Assembly (NCBI GenBank): GCA_021793335.1
Contig: JAJYSW010000112.1
Location: 1 to 10,225 of the forward strand
DNA length: 10,225 nucleotides
Source of the DNA: Actinomycetes bacterium
Lineage (GTDB): Bacteria > Actinomycetota > Actinomycetes > Mycobacteriales > Micromonosporaceae
Direction of reading: 5' to 3'
The notes under the pieces were generated by a model. The model was not told where the DNA came from. It worked only from the letters and a program-made list of their open reading frames with translations, and made no database searches. A program made the position numbers and the translations under genes. How positions within the stretch are numbered: the first letter of the stretch is position 1; every line of letters starts with the position of its first letter. This document shows positions 1 through 6,805 of the stretch, in pieces.

Positions 1-545
1 GCCGCATAACCCCAGAGGATCCGCAGCACGCCCGGGTCGGACAGGGCGAGGCCGCCGTACGCGCTGTCCGACAGGATCGCCTGCGTGGCATAGAACGTCG
101 CCAATACCAGTGTGGAGTAGACCCCGAGCACGATCCCACCGAAAGCGCCGGTCTTGGCCCACAGCACGCCCGTCCGCCGCGGCGCCGCCGACATGGTCGA
201 ACGGATCGAACCGGTCGTGTACTCGCCGGTGATGAACAGCGCCCCGAGCACGGCGATGAACACCGAGGCGAGCACGAACCCGAAGAAGACGTCCAAGGCG
301 CTCAACGGGTCCACGGGCGAGGCGGCCGCGCCGTCCGCGGCGGGCGCCGTGACGTTCGCGAAGTCGAAGGCGAGCGCCACGGCGATCCCGGACCCGAACA
401 GGGCCGCGCAGGCCATGACGATCCAGCTGGAGCGCAGCGACCAGAACTTGGTCCACTCCGACCGCAGCAGTCCGGTGCCGCTCAGTCGGAACCGCCGCGG
501 CGGCGAATAGGCCGCCGGGGCCTGGTCGAGCATCGTGGCGCTCAT
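1..545 (-). CDS. ABC-2 type transporter permease subunit (3' end beyond window)
   Basis: Membrane subunit of an ABC-2 exporter, partner of the ATPase encoded just upstream. Translated from the ATG at 543-545 it begins MSATMLDQAPAAYSPPRRFR and continues LLRSEWTKFWSLRSSWIVM, the usual cytoplasmic 'SEWTK' lead-in to the first membrane helix in actinobacterial ABC-2 permeases. A first hydrophobic segment (about residues 44-64) is followed by an Ala/Pro-rich external loop. A second (about residues 82-103) leads to the motif GEYTTGSIRSTMSAAPRR, which is also typical of the family. About 181 residues are visible and the frame stays open to base 1, so the C-terminal helices are missing. The start overlaps the ATPase stop as ATGA (bases 542-545), implying translational coupling. 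The substrate is unknown; peptides, lipids or drugs are usual for this class. Confidence 0.9.
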   Translation of the reverse strand, partial: MSATMLDQAPAAYSPPRRFRLSGTGLLRSEWTKFWSLRSSWIVMACAALFGSGIAVALAFDFANVTAPAADGAAASPVDPLSALDVFFGFVLASVFIAVLGALFITGEYTTGSIRSTMSAAPRRTGVLWAKTGAFGGIVLGVYSTLVLATFYATQAILSDSAYGGLALSDPGVLRILWGYA

Positions 546-1471
546 CGTGCCGCCACCCCTTCCTGGGTCTGCTGGTATTCGACGACGTCGGCGGTGAGCT
601 CCATGAACACTTCCTCCAAGGAGGCGTGCACCGTGTGCAGCTCGTGCAGGACGACGCCGTGGGCCGCCGCGGTCTCGCCGATGCGAGCGGCCTCGGCGCC
701 CTGGACCTCCAGGACGCCCGCTTGCGGACTGGCGATGGTGATGCCCGGTCCCTGGAGGTGCTCGGCGAGCGCCGCCGCGTCGGGGGAGACGATCTTGACC
801 TTGCCGCCGCCGCGCCCGTTGACGAACGCGTCGACGGTGGTGTCGGCGAGTAGTTTGCCCCGGCCGATGACGACGAGGTGATCGGCGGTCTGGGACAGCT
901 CGCTCATCAAGTGGGAGGAGAGGAACACCGTCCGCCCTTCGGCGGCGAGGCGCTTGAGCAGCCTGCGAATCCAGCGGACGCCGTCGGGGTCGAGTCCGTT
1001 GACCGGCTCGTCGAGGATCAGCACGGCCGGGTCGCCGAGGAGGGCGACGGCGATGCCGAGCCGCTGGCCCATACCGAGGCTGAACCCGCCGACGCGCTTG
1101 CCCGCCACATCGGACAGGCCGACCGTGTCGATGACCTCGGTGACGCGGCGCTTCGGGATCGAATGTGTGTGGGCGAGCGCGAGCAGGTGCTTATAGGCGC
1201 TGCGCCCCGCGTGCATGGACTTGGCCTCCAGAAGCGCGCCCACCTCGGTCATCGGGGAGGGGGCGTGCGCGTAGTGCTTGCCGTTCACGCGGACGACGCC
1301 GGTCGTGGGGGCATCGAGCCCCATGACGACGCGCATGGTGGTGGACTTGCCCGAGCCGTTGGGACCGAGGAAACCGGTCACGACCCCGGGCTTGACGGTG
1401 AAGCTGAGATCGTCTACGGCGGTCTTCTCGCCGTAGCGTTTGGTGAGGTGCTCGATTTCGATCATGTCCAT
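542..1471 (-). CDS. ABC transporter ATP-binding protein, BcrA/DrrA-like exporter family
   Basis: Cytoplasmic ATPase driving the exporter whose permease is the next gene. From the chosen start it is 309 residues. Walker A GPNGSGKST is at residues 36-44. The signature is SLGMGQ (131-136), a variant of LSGGQ common in this family. Walker B LILDEP is at 151-156, the D-loop GLDPDG at 159-164 and the switch histidine at 187 (SSHLMSE). The stretch GALLEAKSMHAGRSAYKHL is a hallmark of the BcrA-like group. The C-terminal extension ends HASLEEVFMELT, as in bacitracin and daunorubicin exporters. The open frame extends to 1693, but the extra N-terminus is low-complexity and overlaps the polymerase gene, so I start at MDMIEIEHLTKRYG. 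An ATG two codons later (1465) is equally possible. Neither has a Shine-Dalgarno, which suggests a leaderless message. The exported compound cannot be told from sequence. Confidence 0.93.
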   Translation of the reverse strand: MDMIEIEHLTKRYGEKTAVDDLSFTVKPGVVTGFLGPNGSGKSTTMRVVMGLDAPTTGVVRVNGKHYAHAPSPMTEVGALLEAKSMHAGRSAYKHLLALAHTHSIPKRRVTEVIDTVGLSDVAGKRVGGFSLGMGQRLGIAVALLGDPAVLILDEPVNGLDPDGVRWIRRLLKRLAAEGRTVFLSSHLMSELSQTADHLVVIGRGKLLADTTVDAFVNGRGGGKVKIVSPDAAALAEHLQGPGITIASPQAGVLEVQGAEAARIGETAAAHGVVLHELHTVHASLEEVFMELTADVVEYQQTQEGVAAR

Positions 1472-1530
1472 GACGCTACGGCCGCGAAGCGGGCGGAGCA
1501 TCGGGCTGGGGACCGAATCCGCCGCGCCGC

Positions 1531-1556
1531 GCCGGTACCCCGGTACTACGACCGGC
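1531..1556. promoter_or_regulatory. Candidate operator palindrome upstream of the ABC exporter genes
   Basis: GTACC-CC-GGTAC at 1535-1546 is an inverted repeat with a two-base centre. It lies within a wider pair GCCGGT (1531-1536) / ACCGGC (1551-1556). It is about 60 bases before the ATPase start, where a regulator site for a self-contained ABC exporter would be expected. No regulator gene is adjacent. In such GC-rich DNA short palindromes are common, so this is only a candidate. Confidence 0.25.
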
Positions 1557-1565
1557 GTGCTCGTC

Positions 1566-1581
1566 CCGCGGGGCGCCGCGG
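1566..1581 (-). terminator. Weak candidate terminator hairpin after the polymerase gene
   Basis: CCGCGG (1566-1571), loop GGCG, CCGCGG (1576-1581) forms a six-pair all-GC stem. It lies 47 bases downstream of the polymerase-like gene's stop codon and before the ABC ATPase gene. There is no T-run, but actinobacterial terminators often lack one. CCGCGG is self-complementary, so chance formation is likely. Confidence 0.25.
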
Positions 1582-1628
1582 CCGCCCGCACCCGGCGCGC
1601 AGCCCATGAGCGCCACGCGGGAAGGAAT

Positions 1629-3260
1629 TCACCTCGCTTCGGCGTAGCTGTCGACGACCTTGGGCCGCAGCGGTATCCGCACCGGCATGTCACCGAACAG
1701 CGTCCGCGTGGCCCCTGCCGCCGCCGCCTCGATCGCCGCGCACACCGCCGGGGCCCGCTCCGCCGGGCAGTGCACCATGACCTCGTCGTGCAGGTAGAAC
1801 ACCAGCTCGCCGAGTCCCTCCTCGTGGAGCCGCCGCCGCAGCAGCGCCAACAGCACCAGCGCCCACTCGGCGGCCGTGCCCTGCACGATGAAGTTGCGGG
1901 TGAACCGGCCGCGTCTGGTCGCGGCCCGCGTGCCCCGGTCCGAGTTGAGCTCGGACCACCACTTCGCGCTCGGCGCGGGCGCGGTCCGGCCGAGCCGGGT
2001 GCGGACGGTGCCGCCCTGCTCGCCGACGCGGGCGGCCCGCTCGACGCACCCGGTCGCCGCGGGGAACCGCTCGCGCATGAGCGCCACCAGCGCGGCCGCG
2101 TCGCCCGAGGTGCCGCCGTACATCGCCGAGATGAGCGCGATCTTGGCTTTGGCGCGTTCGCCGCCCAGATCGGGGGCGAGCTCGGTGTAGAGGTCGTCGG
2201 CGGCCGTGGCCGCGATCATCGCCTCGTCGCCGCTGATGGCCGCGAGCAGTCGCGGCTCCAGCTGCGCGGCGTCGGCGGCCACCAGTTTCCAGCCCGGTTC
2301 GGCGCGGATCGCCTCCCGCACGGCGTGTGGCAGTTGCAGGGCGCCGCCGCCGTCGGTCGCCCAGCGGCCGGTGTCGGCCCCGCCGACGGTGTAGACCGGG
2401 CGGAAACGCGTCCCCGCCGGCCCGTCCCCGGGCCATTGGCCGACGCGGTCCGGTCCGGCGTCGCCCGGACCCGAGTGGGCGCCGACCCACGTGTCGGCCC
2501 AGTTCCAGCCGAACGCCGTCCACACCCGCGCGTGCTCCCGGTAGACCCGCAACGCCTCCACGGCCGGGTGATCGACCGAGGACAGCTCCCAATGGTGCGT
2601 GGTCCGCACGTCCACACCGGCCGCGTGGAACGCGGCGAGGACCTGCTTGGTCGAGTCGGGGTTGAGCCGGTGCCCGAACGCGTCGGTCACCCGGTCGGCG
2701 AGCGCCTGCAATTTCCGCGGACGCATCCCTTTGGTCGGGCGCGGACCCAGCAGCTCCCGCAGCAACCGGTCGTGCGCCGCGACATCGAACGGGACGCCGG
2801 TGCGGCTCATCTCGGCGGCCGCGAGCCCTCCGGCCGACTCGGCGGCGAGCAGTGTTCCCAACCCTTCGATGCCGAGCGCACGCAGGCGGCGCCGCTGATC
2901 GAGCCAGGAGGCCTGGAGCCTCGTCAGTGCGGCCGGACCGTCGACCGGTTCGGGCGCTCGCTCGAACAAGGTGCCCGCGTCCGGGTCGCTCCGCACGACG
3001 GGGGCGGGAGCCTCCCGCCCCTCGGCACGCGAGATGATCCGTTCCGACAGCCACAGGTCCCGGCACCGGTCGAGCCGCGTCCCGGCCTGCAACAGCGGCG
3101 GGTACTCCGCCGCCGTGTCGCTCAAGACCCAGCGTGGCGCGGCCTCGGCCTCGATCCGGGCCACTGCCGCGGCGAGGTCGTCATGGCGGGTCGCCGTGCC
3201 GCCGGGCAGCGGCATCGTCCACCCTTCGGCGCCCCGCCCGGGCACTATCGCGACCGTCAT
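1629..3260 (-). CDS. Short family-A DNA polymerase ('bifunctional 3'-5' exonuclease/DNA polymerase' family)
   Basis: A 543-residue DNA polymerase I-like protein with no 5' nuclease domain, a type found widely in actinobacteria beside the normal polA. Polymerase motif A is DAAQLEPR (330-337; compare DYSQIELR). Motif B has R369, K373 and Y381 with the same spacing as E. coli R754/K758/Y766. QGTAAEW lies at 460-466 and motif C is HDE (491-493). The catalytic aspartates D330 and D492 are both present, so polymerisation is likely. The N-terminal 110 or so residues occupy the exonuclease position but show no DxE or YxxxD motif, so proofreading is doubtful despite the family name. The start at 3260 has no ribosome binding site. 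The ATG at 3215 is preceded by AAGGG at six bases, but using it would remove the first strand of the fold (MTVAIVP). The biological role is not established; repair or translesion synthesis is an inference. Confidence 0.9.
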   Translation of the reverse strand: MTVAIVPGRGAEGWTMPLPGGTATRHDDLAAAVARIEAEAAPRWVLSDTAAEYPPLLQAGTRLDRCRDLWLSERIISRAEGREAPAPVVRSDPDAGTLFERAPEPVDGPAALTRLQASWLDQRRRLRALGIEGLGTLLAAESAGGLAAAEMSRTGVPFDVAAHDRLLRELLGPRPTKGMRPRKLQALADRVTDAFGHRLNPDSTKQVLAAFHAAGVDVRTTHHWELSSVDHPAVEALRVYREHARVWTAFGWNWADTWVGAHSGPGDAGPDRVGQWPGDGPAGTRFRPVYTVGGADTGRWATDGGGALQLPHAVREAIRAEPGWKLVAADAAQLEPRLLAAISGDEAMIAATAADDLYTELAPDLGGERAKAKIALISAMYGGTSGDAAALVALMRERFPAATGCVERAARVGEQGGTVRTRLGRTAPAPSAKWWSELNSDRGTRAATRRGRFTRNFIVQGTAAEWALVLLALLRRRLHEEGLGELVFYLHDEVMVHCPAERAPAVCAAIEAAAAGATRTLFGDMPVRIPLRPKVVDSYAEAR

Positions 3261-3482
3261 GCCGCAATCGAAGCACGGCCTTGCGACAACGCGCTCCTCC
3301 CGCCGACGGAGGCCGGGAGCCCCGACGTTCGCCGCCCCACGTGTCGCACATCACCGGAATGGGGGTACGGCGGCCGTTCCAGCAGTGAAAACCTCGCATT
3401 CAGGTGGCGTCGAGGAGGGGCGCGGGCCCGCCGAGGCGATCGGGACGTACATACTTCCGGCGCGCAGGGGTAACCGGAAGGC

Positions 3483-3626
3483 ATGGAATTCATCTTGTGG
3501 ATACTGGCGGTCATCCTGGTCGCCTACGGCGTGTACGTGATCTTCCGCGGCCGCGTGATGATGGGCATCCTGTTCATCATCGTGGGCCTGCTCGTGGGCC
3601 CCGGAGGTGTCAGCCTCTTCACATAG
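3483..3626 (+). CDS. 47-residue hydrophobic membrane protein with GPGGVSLF terminus
   Basis: The only plus-strand gene I accept. It encodes 47 residues, starting MEFILWILAVILVAYGVYVI and ending IVGLLVGPGGVSLFT. Two membrane helices (about residues 3-20 and 25-39) are separated by a short basic turn, FRGRVM, so the protein should be a helical hairpin. The Gly-Pro-Gly-Gly C-terminus resembles small conserved hydrophobic proteins I know from actinobacteria, whose function is unknown. Possible ribosome binding sequences are AGGGG 12 bases before the ATG and GGAAGG immediately before it; both spacings are poor. It is divergent from the polymerase gene and convergent with the LacI-type regulator. 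The amino-acid pattern (long Ile/Val/Leu runs with glycine positions) is not what a random GC-rich frame gives, which is the main argument that it is real. Confidence 0.75.
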   Translation: MEFILWILAVILVAYGVYVIFRGRVMMGILFIIVGLLVGPGGVSLFT

Positions 3627-3718
3627 GCCGGCCCGGCCGGCGCTCCGCCCCGGTCCCCTCGGGAGTCGCGGACACCGGCGGCGCACGCCGGGCCGAACCC
3701 GCGCGGCCGATCAGGCCG
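3627..3718. terminator. Candidate bidirectional terminator region between convergent genes
   Basis: The gap between the small membrane-protein gene and the repressor gene holds three short GC-rich hairpins. The first is GCCGG/CCGGC (3627-3641, loop CCCGG), directly after the plus-strand stop. The second is CCGGCG/CGCCGG (3675-3691, loop GCGCA). The third is CGGCC/GGCCG (3704-3718), whose loop contains the repressor stop codon. None has a T-run. Position between convergent genes favours a terminator role; the short stems weaken the case. Confidence 0.35.
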
Positions 3719-4793
3719 ATTCGCGGATCACCAGCTCGGTGGGGAGGATGGTCGAGGACTCGACCTCCTCGCCGTCGAGCAGGCGCAGCATGTGCCGCGC
3801 CAGTGTCCGGCCGATCTCGGGGATCGGCTGCCGCACCGTCGTCAACGGCGGTTCGCAGTACGAGGCCAGGGCGATGTCGTCGAAACCGACGACCGCCACG
3901 TCCTCGGGCACGGTCCGGCCTGATTCGCGCAGCGCCGTCAGCGCCCCGTGCGCCATGAGATCCGAGGCGACGAACACCGCGTCCAGATCGGGCTCATCGG
4001 CCAGCAGCTGCCGCATCGCCTCCACCCCCGACTGGGCCGTGAAGTCGCCGATCGCGATGATCGCGCGCTGTCCCGTGGGCGCCAGCGCCCGCCGGTAGCC
4101 CTCCAGCCGCGCCCGCCCGGCCGACATGTCCTGCGGCCCGGCGATGGTCGCGATCTTGCCGCGCCCCTGCGCGATCAGGTGCCCCACGCCGCTCCGGACC
4201 CCGCCGATGTGGTCGACGTCGATCCACGGCGCCGAGGAATGGGGCAGCACCCCGTTGCACACCACCGGCACGCCGCGCCGGAGCATGAGCTCCGGCAGCG
4301 GGTCCGCATCGTGCAGCGAAGCGAACATGACCCCGTCGACGTGTCCGCCGATCGCGTAGCGCTCCACGCGGTCGCGCCCTTCGTTCGAGCCGGTCGTCAT
4401 GAGCACCAGCAGCTTCCCGGCGTTGTCCAACTCCGTGGCGACGCCGCGGATGACGCCGGGGAAGAACTGGTCGTCGGAGAACACCCGCGTCGGCGACTCG
4501 GGCAGGATGAGCGCGATCGAATCGGTCCGATGCGTCACCAGGCTCCGGGCGGCGGCGTGCGGCACGTAGCCCAGCTCCGCCGCGGCGGCCTCGACGGCCT
4601 TGCGCAGCGGTTCGGCGACGCTCATCTGCCCGTTGACGACCCTGGAGACCGTCGCCCGCGACACGCCCGCACGCTCGGCGACCTCCTCCAACGTGGGACG
4701 CCGCCCACGGGGCGCCTGGCGCGTGGTGAAGTCCCGTTCACGGTGCGGTTCGGGGGCCGTGGCCCCCTCCGGTCCCGGTTCCGTCCCTCGCAT
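3711..4793 (-). CDS. LacI-family transcriptional repressor of the beta-glucan operon
   Basis: A 360-residue DNA-binding regulator. The helix-turn-helix TLEEVAERAGVSRATVSRVVNG is at residues 34-55, followed by the hinge (76-90, with AARSL as minor-groove leucine region). A periplasmic-binding-protein-like effector domain then ends in GFDDIALASYCEPPLTTVRQP, a standard LacI/GalR signature. R46, A47 and R51 take the places of LacI residues 17, 18 and 22, which read the operator. Arg-Ala there fits GAGCGCTC-core sites such as the one upstream of the GH16 gene. It is the last gene of the sugar operon, 15 bases after the second permease, with GGAGG seven bases before its ATG, so it is probably autoregulated. 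It has an unusually long (33-residue) charged tail before the HTH. The inducer is inferred to be a beta-1,3-gluco-oligosaccharide. Confidence 0.93.
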   Translation of the reverse strand: MRGTEPGPEGATAPEPHRERDFTTRQAPRGRRPTLEEVAERAGVSRATVSRVVNGQMSVAEPLRKAVEAAAAELGYVPHAAARSLVTHRTDSIALILPESPTRVFSDDQFFPGVIRGVATELDNAGKLLVLMTTGSNEGRDRVERYAIGGHVDGVMFASLHDADPLPELMLRRGVPVVCNGVLPHSSAPWIDVDHIGGVRSGVGHLIAQGRGKIATIAGPQDMSAGRARLEGYRRALAPTGQRAIIAIGDFTAQSGVEAMRQLLADEPDLDAVFVASDLMAHGALTALRESGRTVPEDVAVVGFDDIALASYCEPPLTTVRQPIPEIGRTLARHMLRLLDGEEVESSTILPTELVIRESA

Positions 4794-4800
4794 ACTCCGC

Positions 4801-4805
4801 CCTCC
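4801..4805 (-). promoter_or_regulatory. Ribosome binding site of the LacI-family repressor
   Basis: GGAGG on the minus strand, seven bases before the ATG at 4791-4793. It supports this start and so supports the long N-terminal tail before the HTH. It lies between the permease stop and the repressor start, in the 15-base gap. Confidence 0.7.
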
Positions 4806-4808
4806 GTC

Positions 4809-5732
4809 TCAGCCCTTGACCGCGCCTTGCATGATGCCGCTGATCATGTACTTGCCCAGCAGCGCGAACACCGCCAGCAGTGGAAGCGTAGCCAGCATCG
4901 TCCCGGTCAACACGAGCGACTGGTCGGTGACGTAGCCTCCCGCCAGCGTCGACAGCGCCACCTGCACGGTGTAGCGATCCGGGCTGGACAGGACGATCAG
5001 GGGCCAGAAATAGTCATTCCAGGCGTTCAGGAACGTCAACACCCCGAGCACCACGGCGGCCGGCCTGGCCACCGGCAGCACCACCTGCCAGAAGATCCGG
5101 AACGTCGAGGCCCCGTCCGCCCGTGCGGCCTCGATGAGCTCGCCGGGGAGCGCCCCGCGCAGGTACTGGGTCATGAAGAACACACCGAAGGCGTTGACCA
5201 GGCCCGGGGCGATCACCGCCCACAGCGTGTCGGTCCACCGCATCTCGATCATGAGCATGTACAGCGGGATGACGCCGAGCTGCACGGGCACCATCATCGT
5301 CGCGATCACCGCCACCAGCAGCGCCTTGGACGCCGTGAACCGGAGCTTCGCGAACGCGAACCCCGCCAGCGTGGAGAAGAACACCACCGAGACGGTGACG
5401 GTGACGCTCACCAGCGCCGAGTTGATCAGCGCCGCATCGAACGGGACGGTCGTGAACACGCGTTCGACGTTCTCCACCAGGTTCGCCCCCGGGAGCACCG
5501 GCGGCGGCACCTGCGCGAGCGCCGAGTTGTCCCGGGAGGCCACCACGAAGCTGTAGTAGAGCGGGAAACCGGAGAAGAACAGCACCGCCACCAGCGTCAG
5601 GTAGGCGAGCCGGCCCGGACGCTGCTGCATGAGCCGCCGGTGGGCGCGTTGCTTCCGGGCGCTCACCGCGGCGGGCGGCCGTCCCTTCGTCGAGGAGGCG
5701 GCGGGCCGCCGGGTGGTGGGCGCGGTGGTCAC
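4809..5732 (-). CDS. Carbohydrate ABC transporter permease, MalG-like (CUT1)
   Basis: Inner-membrane subunit of the sugar importer, 307 residues. Six membrane helices are expected; clear ones lie near residues 42-63, 103-127, 136-160, 170-192, 224-247 and 273-295. The EAA loop, which docks on the ATPase, is EAARADGASTFRIFWQVVLPVARP (from residue 201). The C-terminus MISGIMQGAVKG is the usual MalG-type ending. The frame is open far upstream, to 6140, but that part overlaps the first permease out of frame. I take the GTG at 5730-5732, which overlaps the upstream stop as GTGA and has AGGAG six bases before it. This implies coupled translation and equal amounts of the two permeases. The N-terminal 40 residues are basic, Thr/Pro-rich and cytoplasmic. 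The substrate is inferred from the GH16 neighbour. Confidence 0.95.
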   Translation of the reverse strand: MTTAPTTRRPAASSTKGRPPAAVSARKQRAHRRLMQQRPGRLAYLTLVAVLFFSGFPLYYSFVVASRDNSALAQVPPPVLPGANLVENVERVFTTVPFDAALINSALVSVTVTVSVVFFSTLAGFAFAKLRFTASKALLVAVIATMMVPVQLGVIPLYMLMIEMRWTDTLWAVIAPGLVNAFGVFFMTQYLRGALPGELIEAARADGASTFRIFWQVVLPVARPAAVVLGVLTFLNAWNDYFWPLIVLSSPDRYTVQVALSTLAGGYVTDQSLVLTGTMLATLPLLAVFALLGKYMISGIMQGAVKG

Positions 5733-6715
5733 GAGTCGCTCCTGATGCGTCGAATGAACAGGTAGTTGAGCAGCGCGATGAGCACGATGACGGCGAACAT
5801 CGTCCACGCCACCGCCGAGGCGTACCCGAATTGGAAGCCTCGGTTGAACGCGTGCTCGTACAGGTACAGCGTCAAGGTCTGGAACTGCCGCGAGGCGCCG
5901 CCGGTCACGCCGTTCGGTCCCGCGCCGCCGAACAGCTGCGGCTCGGCGAAGATCTGGAGCCCGTAGATTGTCGAGACGATCACCGTGAACACGATCGTCG
6001 GGCGGATCATCGGTACGGTGATGCGGAACAACTGCTGGAGCCGCGAGGCCCCGTCGAGGTGCGCCGCCTCGTAGACGTCCTTCGGTACGGCCTGCATCGC
6101 CGCCAGATAGATCAGCGTGTTGTACCCGGTCCATTTCCACGCCACCATGACGGCGATCGCCGCGTGCGAGGACGCCCGTCCGGTCTGCCAGTCGATCCGG
6201 CCGGCGCCCAGGGACTCCAGCACCCAGTTGATGAGCCCGAAATCACGCCCGAACAGTTGACTGAAGATGACCGCCACTGCCACCACGGAGGCGACGTTCG
6301 GCAGCAGCATGCCCATGCGGAAGAACGTCTGGCCTCGCAACCGCATGGTCAGCAGATGCGCCAGCAGCAGCGCCGCCAGCAGCTGCGGCACCGTGGACAG
6401 CGCCAGGATCGAGACGGTGTTGCCCAACGCGTTCCAGAAGTACGGGTCGGTCAGCAGGGCCGTGTAGTTATCGGCGCCGACGAAGACCTGTTCGTCGGAC
6501 AGCAGGCTCCAGTCGTGCATGGACACCCAGGCGGTGAACGCCAAGGGGAACAGTCCGAACGCCGCGAACAGCACGAAGAACGGCGCGATGTAGAGGAACG
6601 GGGAGGCTTTGAGGTCGAGGCGGTGCAGGCGGTCACGCCAGGGGCCGGGCGGTACCGGCCGGCCGGCGCTCGCCGCTCGCCCCTTCGTCTCGGGGGAGTT
6701 GGTGGCGGTGGCCAT
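5729..6715 (-). CDS. Carbohydrate ABC transporter permease, MalF-like (CUT1)
   Basis: First membrane subunit of the sugar importer, 328 residues. A hydrophilic N-terminus (1-37) leads into the helix FLYIAPFFVLFAAFGLFPLAF. The loop WVSMHDWSLL...FVGADNYTALLTDPYFWNAL is the standard extracellular segment of MalF-type permeases. The EAA motif, EAAHLDGASRLQQLFRITVPMIRP, starts at residue 216 with the conserved Glu, Asp-Gly and Pro in place. The C-terminus is basic (IRRIRSDS) after the last helix. The gene follows the binding-protein gene after a 90-bp gap that contains a strong hairpin, and it overlaps the next permease by four bases. No good Shine-Dalgarno precedes the ATG; GAAAG about eight bases upstream is the best candidate. 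This may further lower permease output relative to the binding protein. Confidence 0.96.
   Translation of the reverse strand: MATATNSPETKGRAASAGRPVPPGPWRDRLHRLDLKASPFLYIAPFFVLFAAFGLFPLAFTAWVSMHDWSLLSDEQVFVGADNYTALLTDPYFWNALGNTVSILALSTVPQLLAALLLAHLLTMRLRGQTFFRMGMLLPNVASVVAVAVIFSQLFGRDFGLINWVLESLGAGRIDWQTGRASSHAAIAVMVAWKWTGYNTLIYLAAMQAVPKDVYEAAHLDGASRLQQLFRITVPMIRPTIVFTVIVSTIYGLQIFAEPQLFGGAGPNGVTGGASRQFQTLTLYLYEHAFNRGFQFGYASAVAWTMFAVIVLIALLNYLFIRRIRSDS
5739..5743 (-). promoter_or_regulatory. Ribosome binding site deciding the GTG start of the second permease
   Basis: AGGAG on the minus strand, inside the 3' end of the first permease gene and six bases before the GTG at 5730-5732. It fixes the start of the MalG-like gene and supports coupled translation through the GTGA overlap. 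Confidence 0.7.
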
Positions 6716-6757
6716 GGGGTCGCTTTCGGTGTCGTCGTACGGGGCGGGCAGGGGAGT

Positions 6758-6792
6758 GGGGCGGCCCCGGACTGCGGAGACGGGGCCGCCCC
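6758..6792 (-). promoter_or_regulatory. Perfect 12-bp hairpin between binding-protein and permease genes
   Basis: Arms GGGGCGGCCCCG (6758-6769) and CGGGGCCGCCCC (6781-6792) pair without a mismatch around an 11-base loop. The stem starts 13 bases after the binding-protein stop codon and ends 42 bases before the first permease ATG. There is no T-run. I infer a partial terminator or an mRNA-stabilising 3' structure, the classic way to make more binding protein than permease from one operon. It mirrors the hairpin between the GH16 and binding-protein genes. Confidence 0.7.
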
Positions 6793-6805
6793 TGCAACAG
6801 GGGGC

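Noticed and set aside
154..510. Plus-strand frame of 118 residues at the left edge
   Set aside because: Antisense to the ABC-2 permease, whose membrane segments and family motifs are clear.
542..1471. ATPase as energy source for the sugar importer
   Set aside because: Its sequence belongs to the BcrA/DrrA exporter group and it is coupled to an ABC-2 permease; CUT1 ATPases are MsiK/MalK-like with a C-terminal regulatory domain.
1440..3473. Long plus-strand open frame (677 residues) opposite the polymerase and ABC genes
   Set aside because: Arg/Pro/Gly-rich, no domain recognisable, and it is antisense to two genes with clear catalytic motifs. It is a product of high GC content.
3448..3473. 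Possible SigB-like promoter (GGGTAA) before the small membrane-protein gene
   Set aside because: No GTTT-type -35 at 14-16 bases upstream, and GGGTAA is only about ten bases before the ATG.
3948..5765. Plus-strand open frame of 605 residues opposite the repressor and permease genes
   Set aside because: Composition is His/Arg/Gln-rich low complexity. The minus strand carries intact LacI and MalG-type genes.
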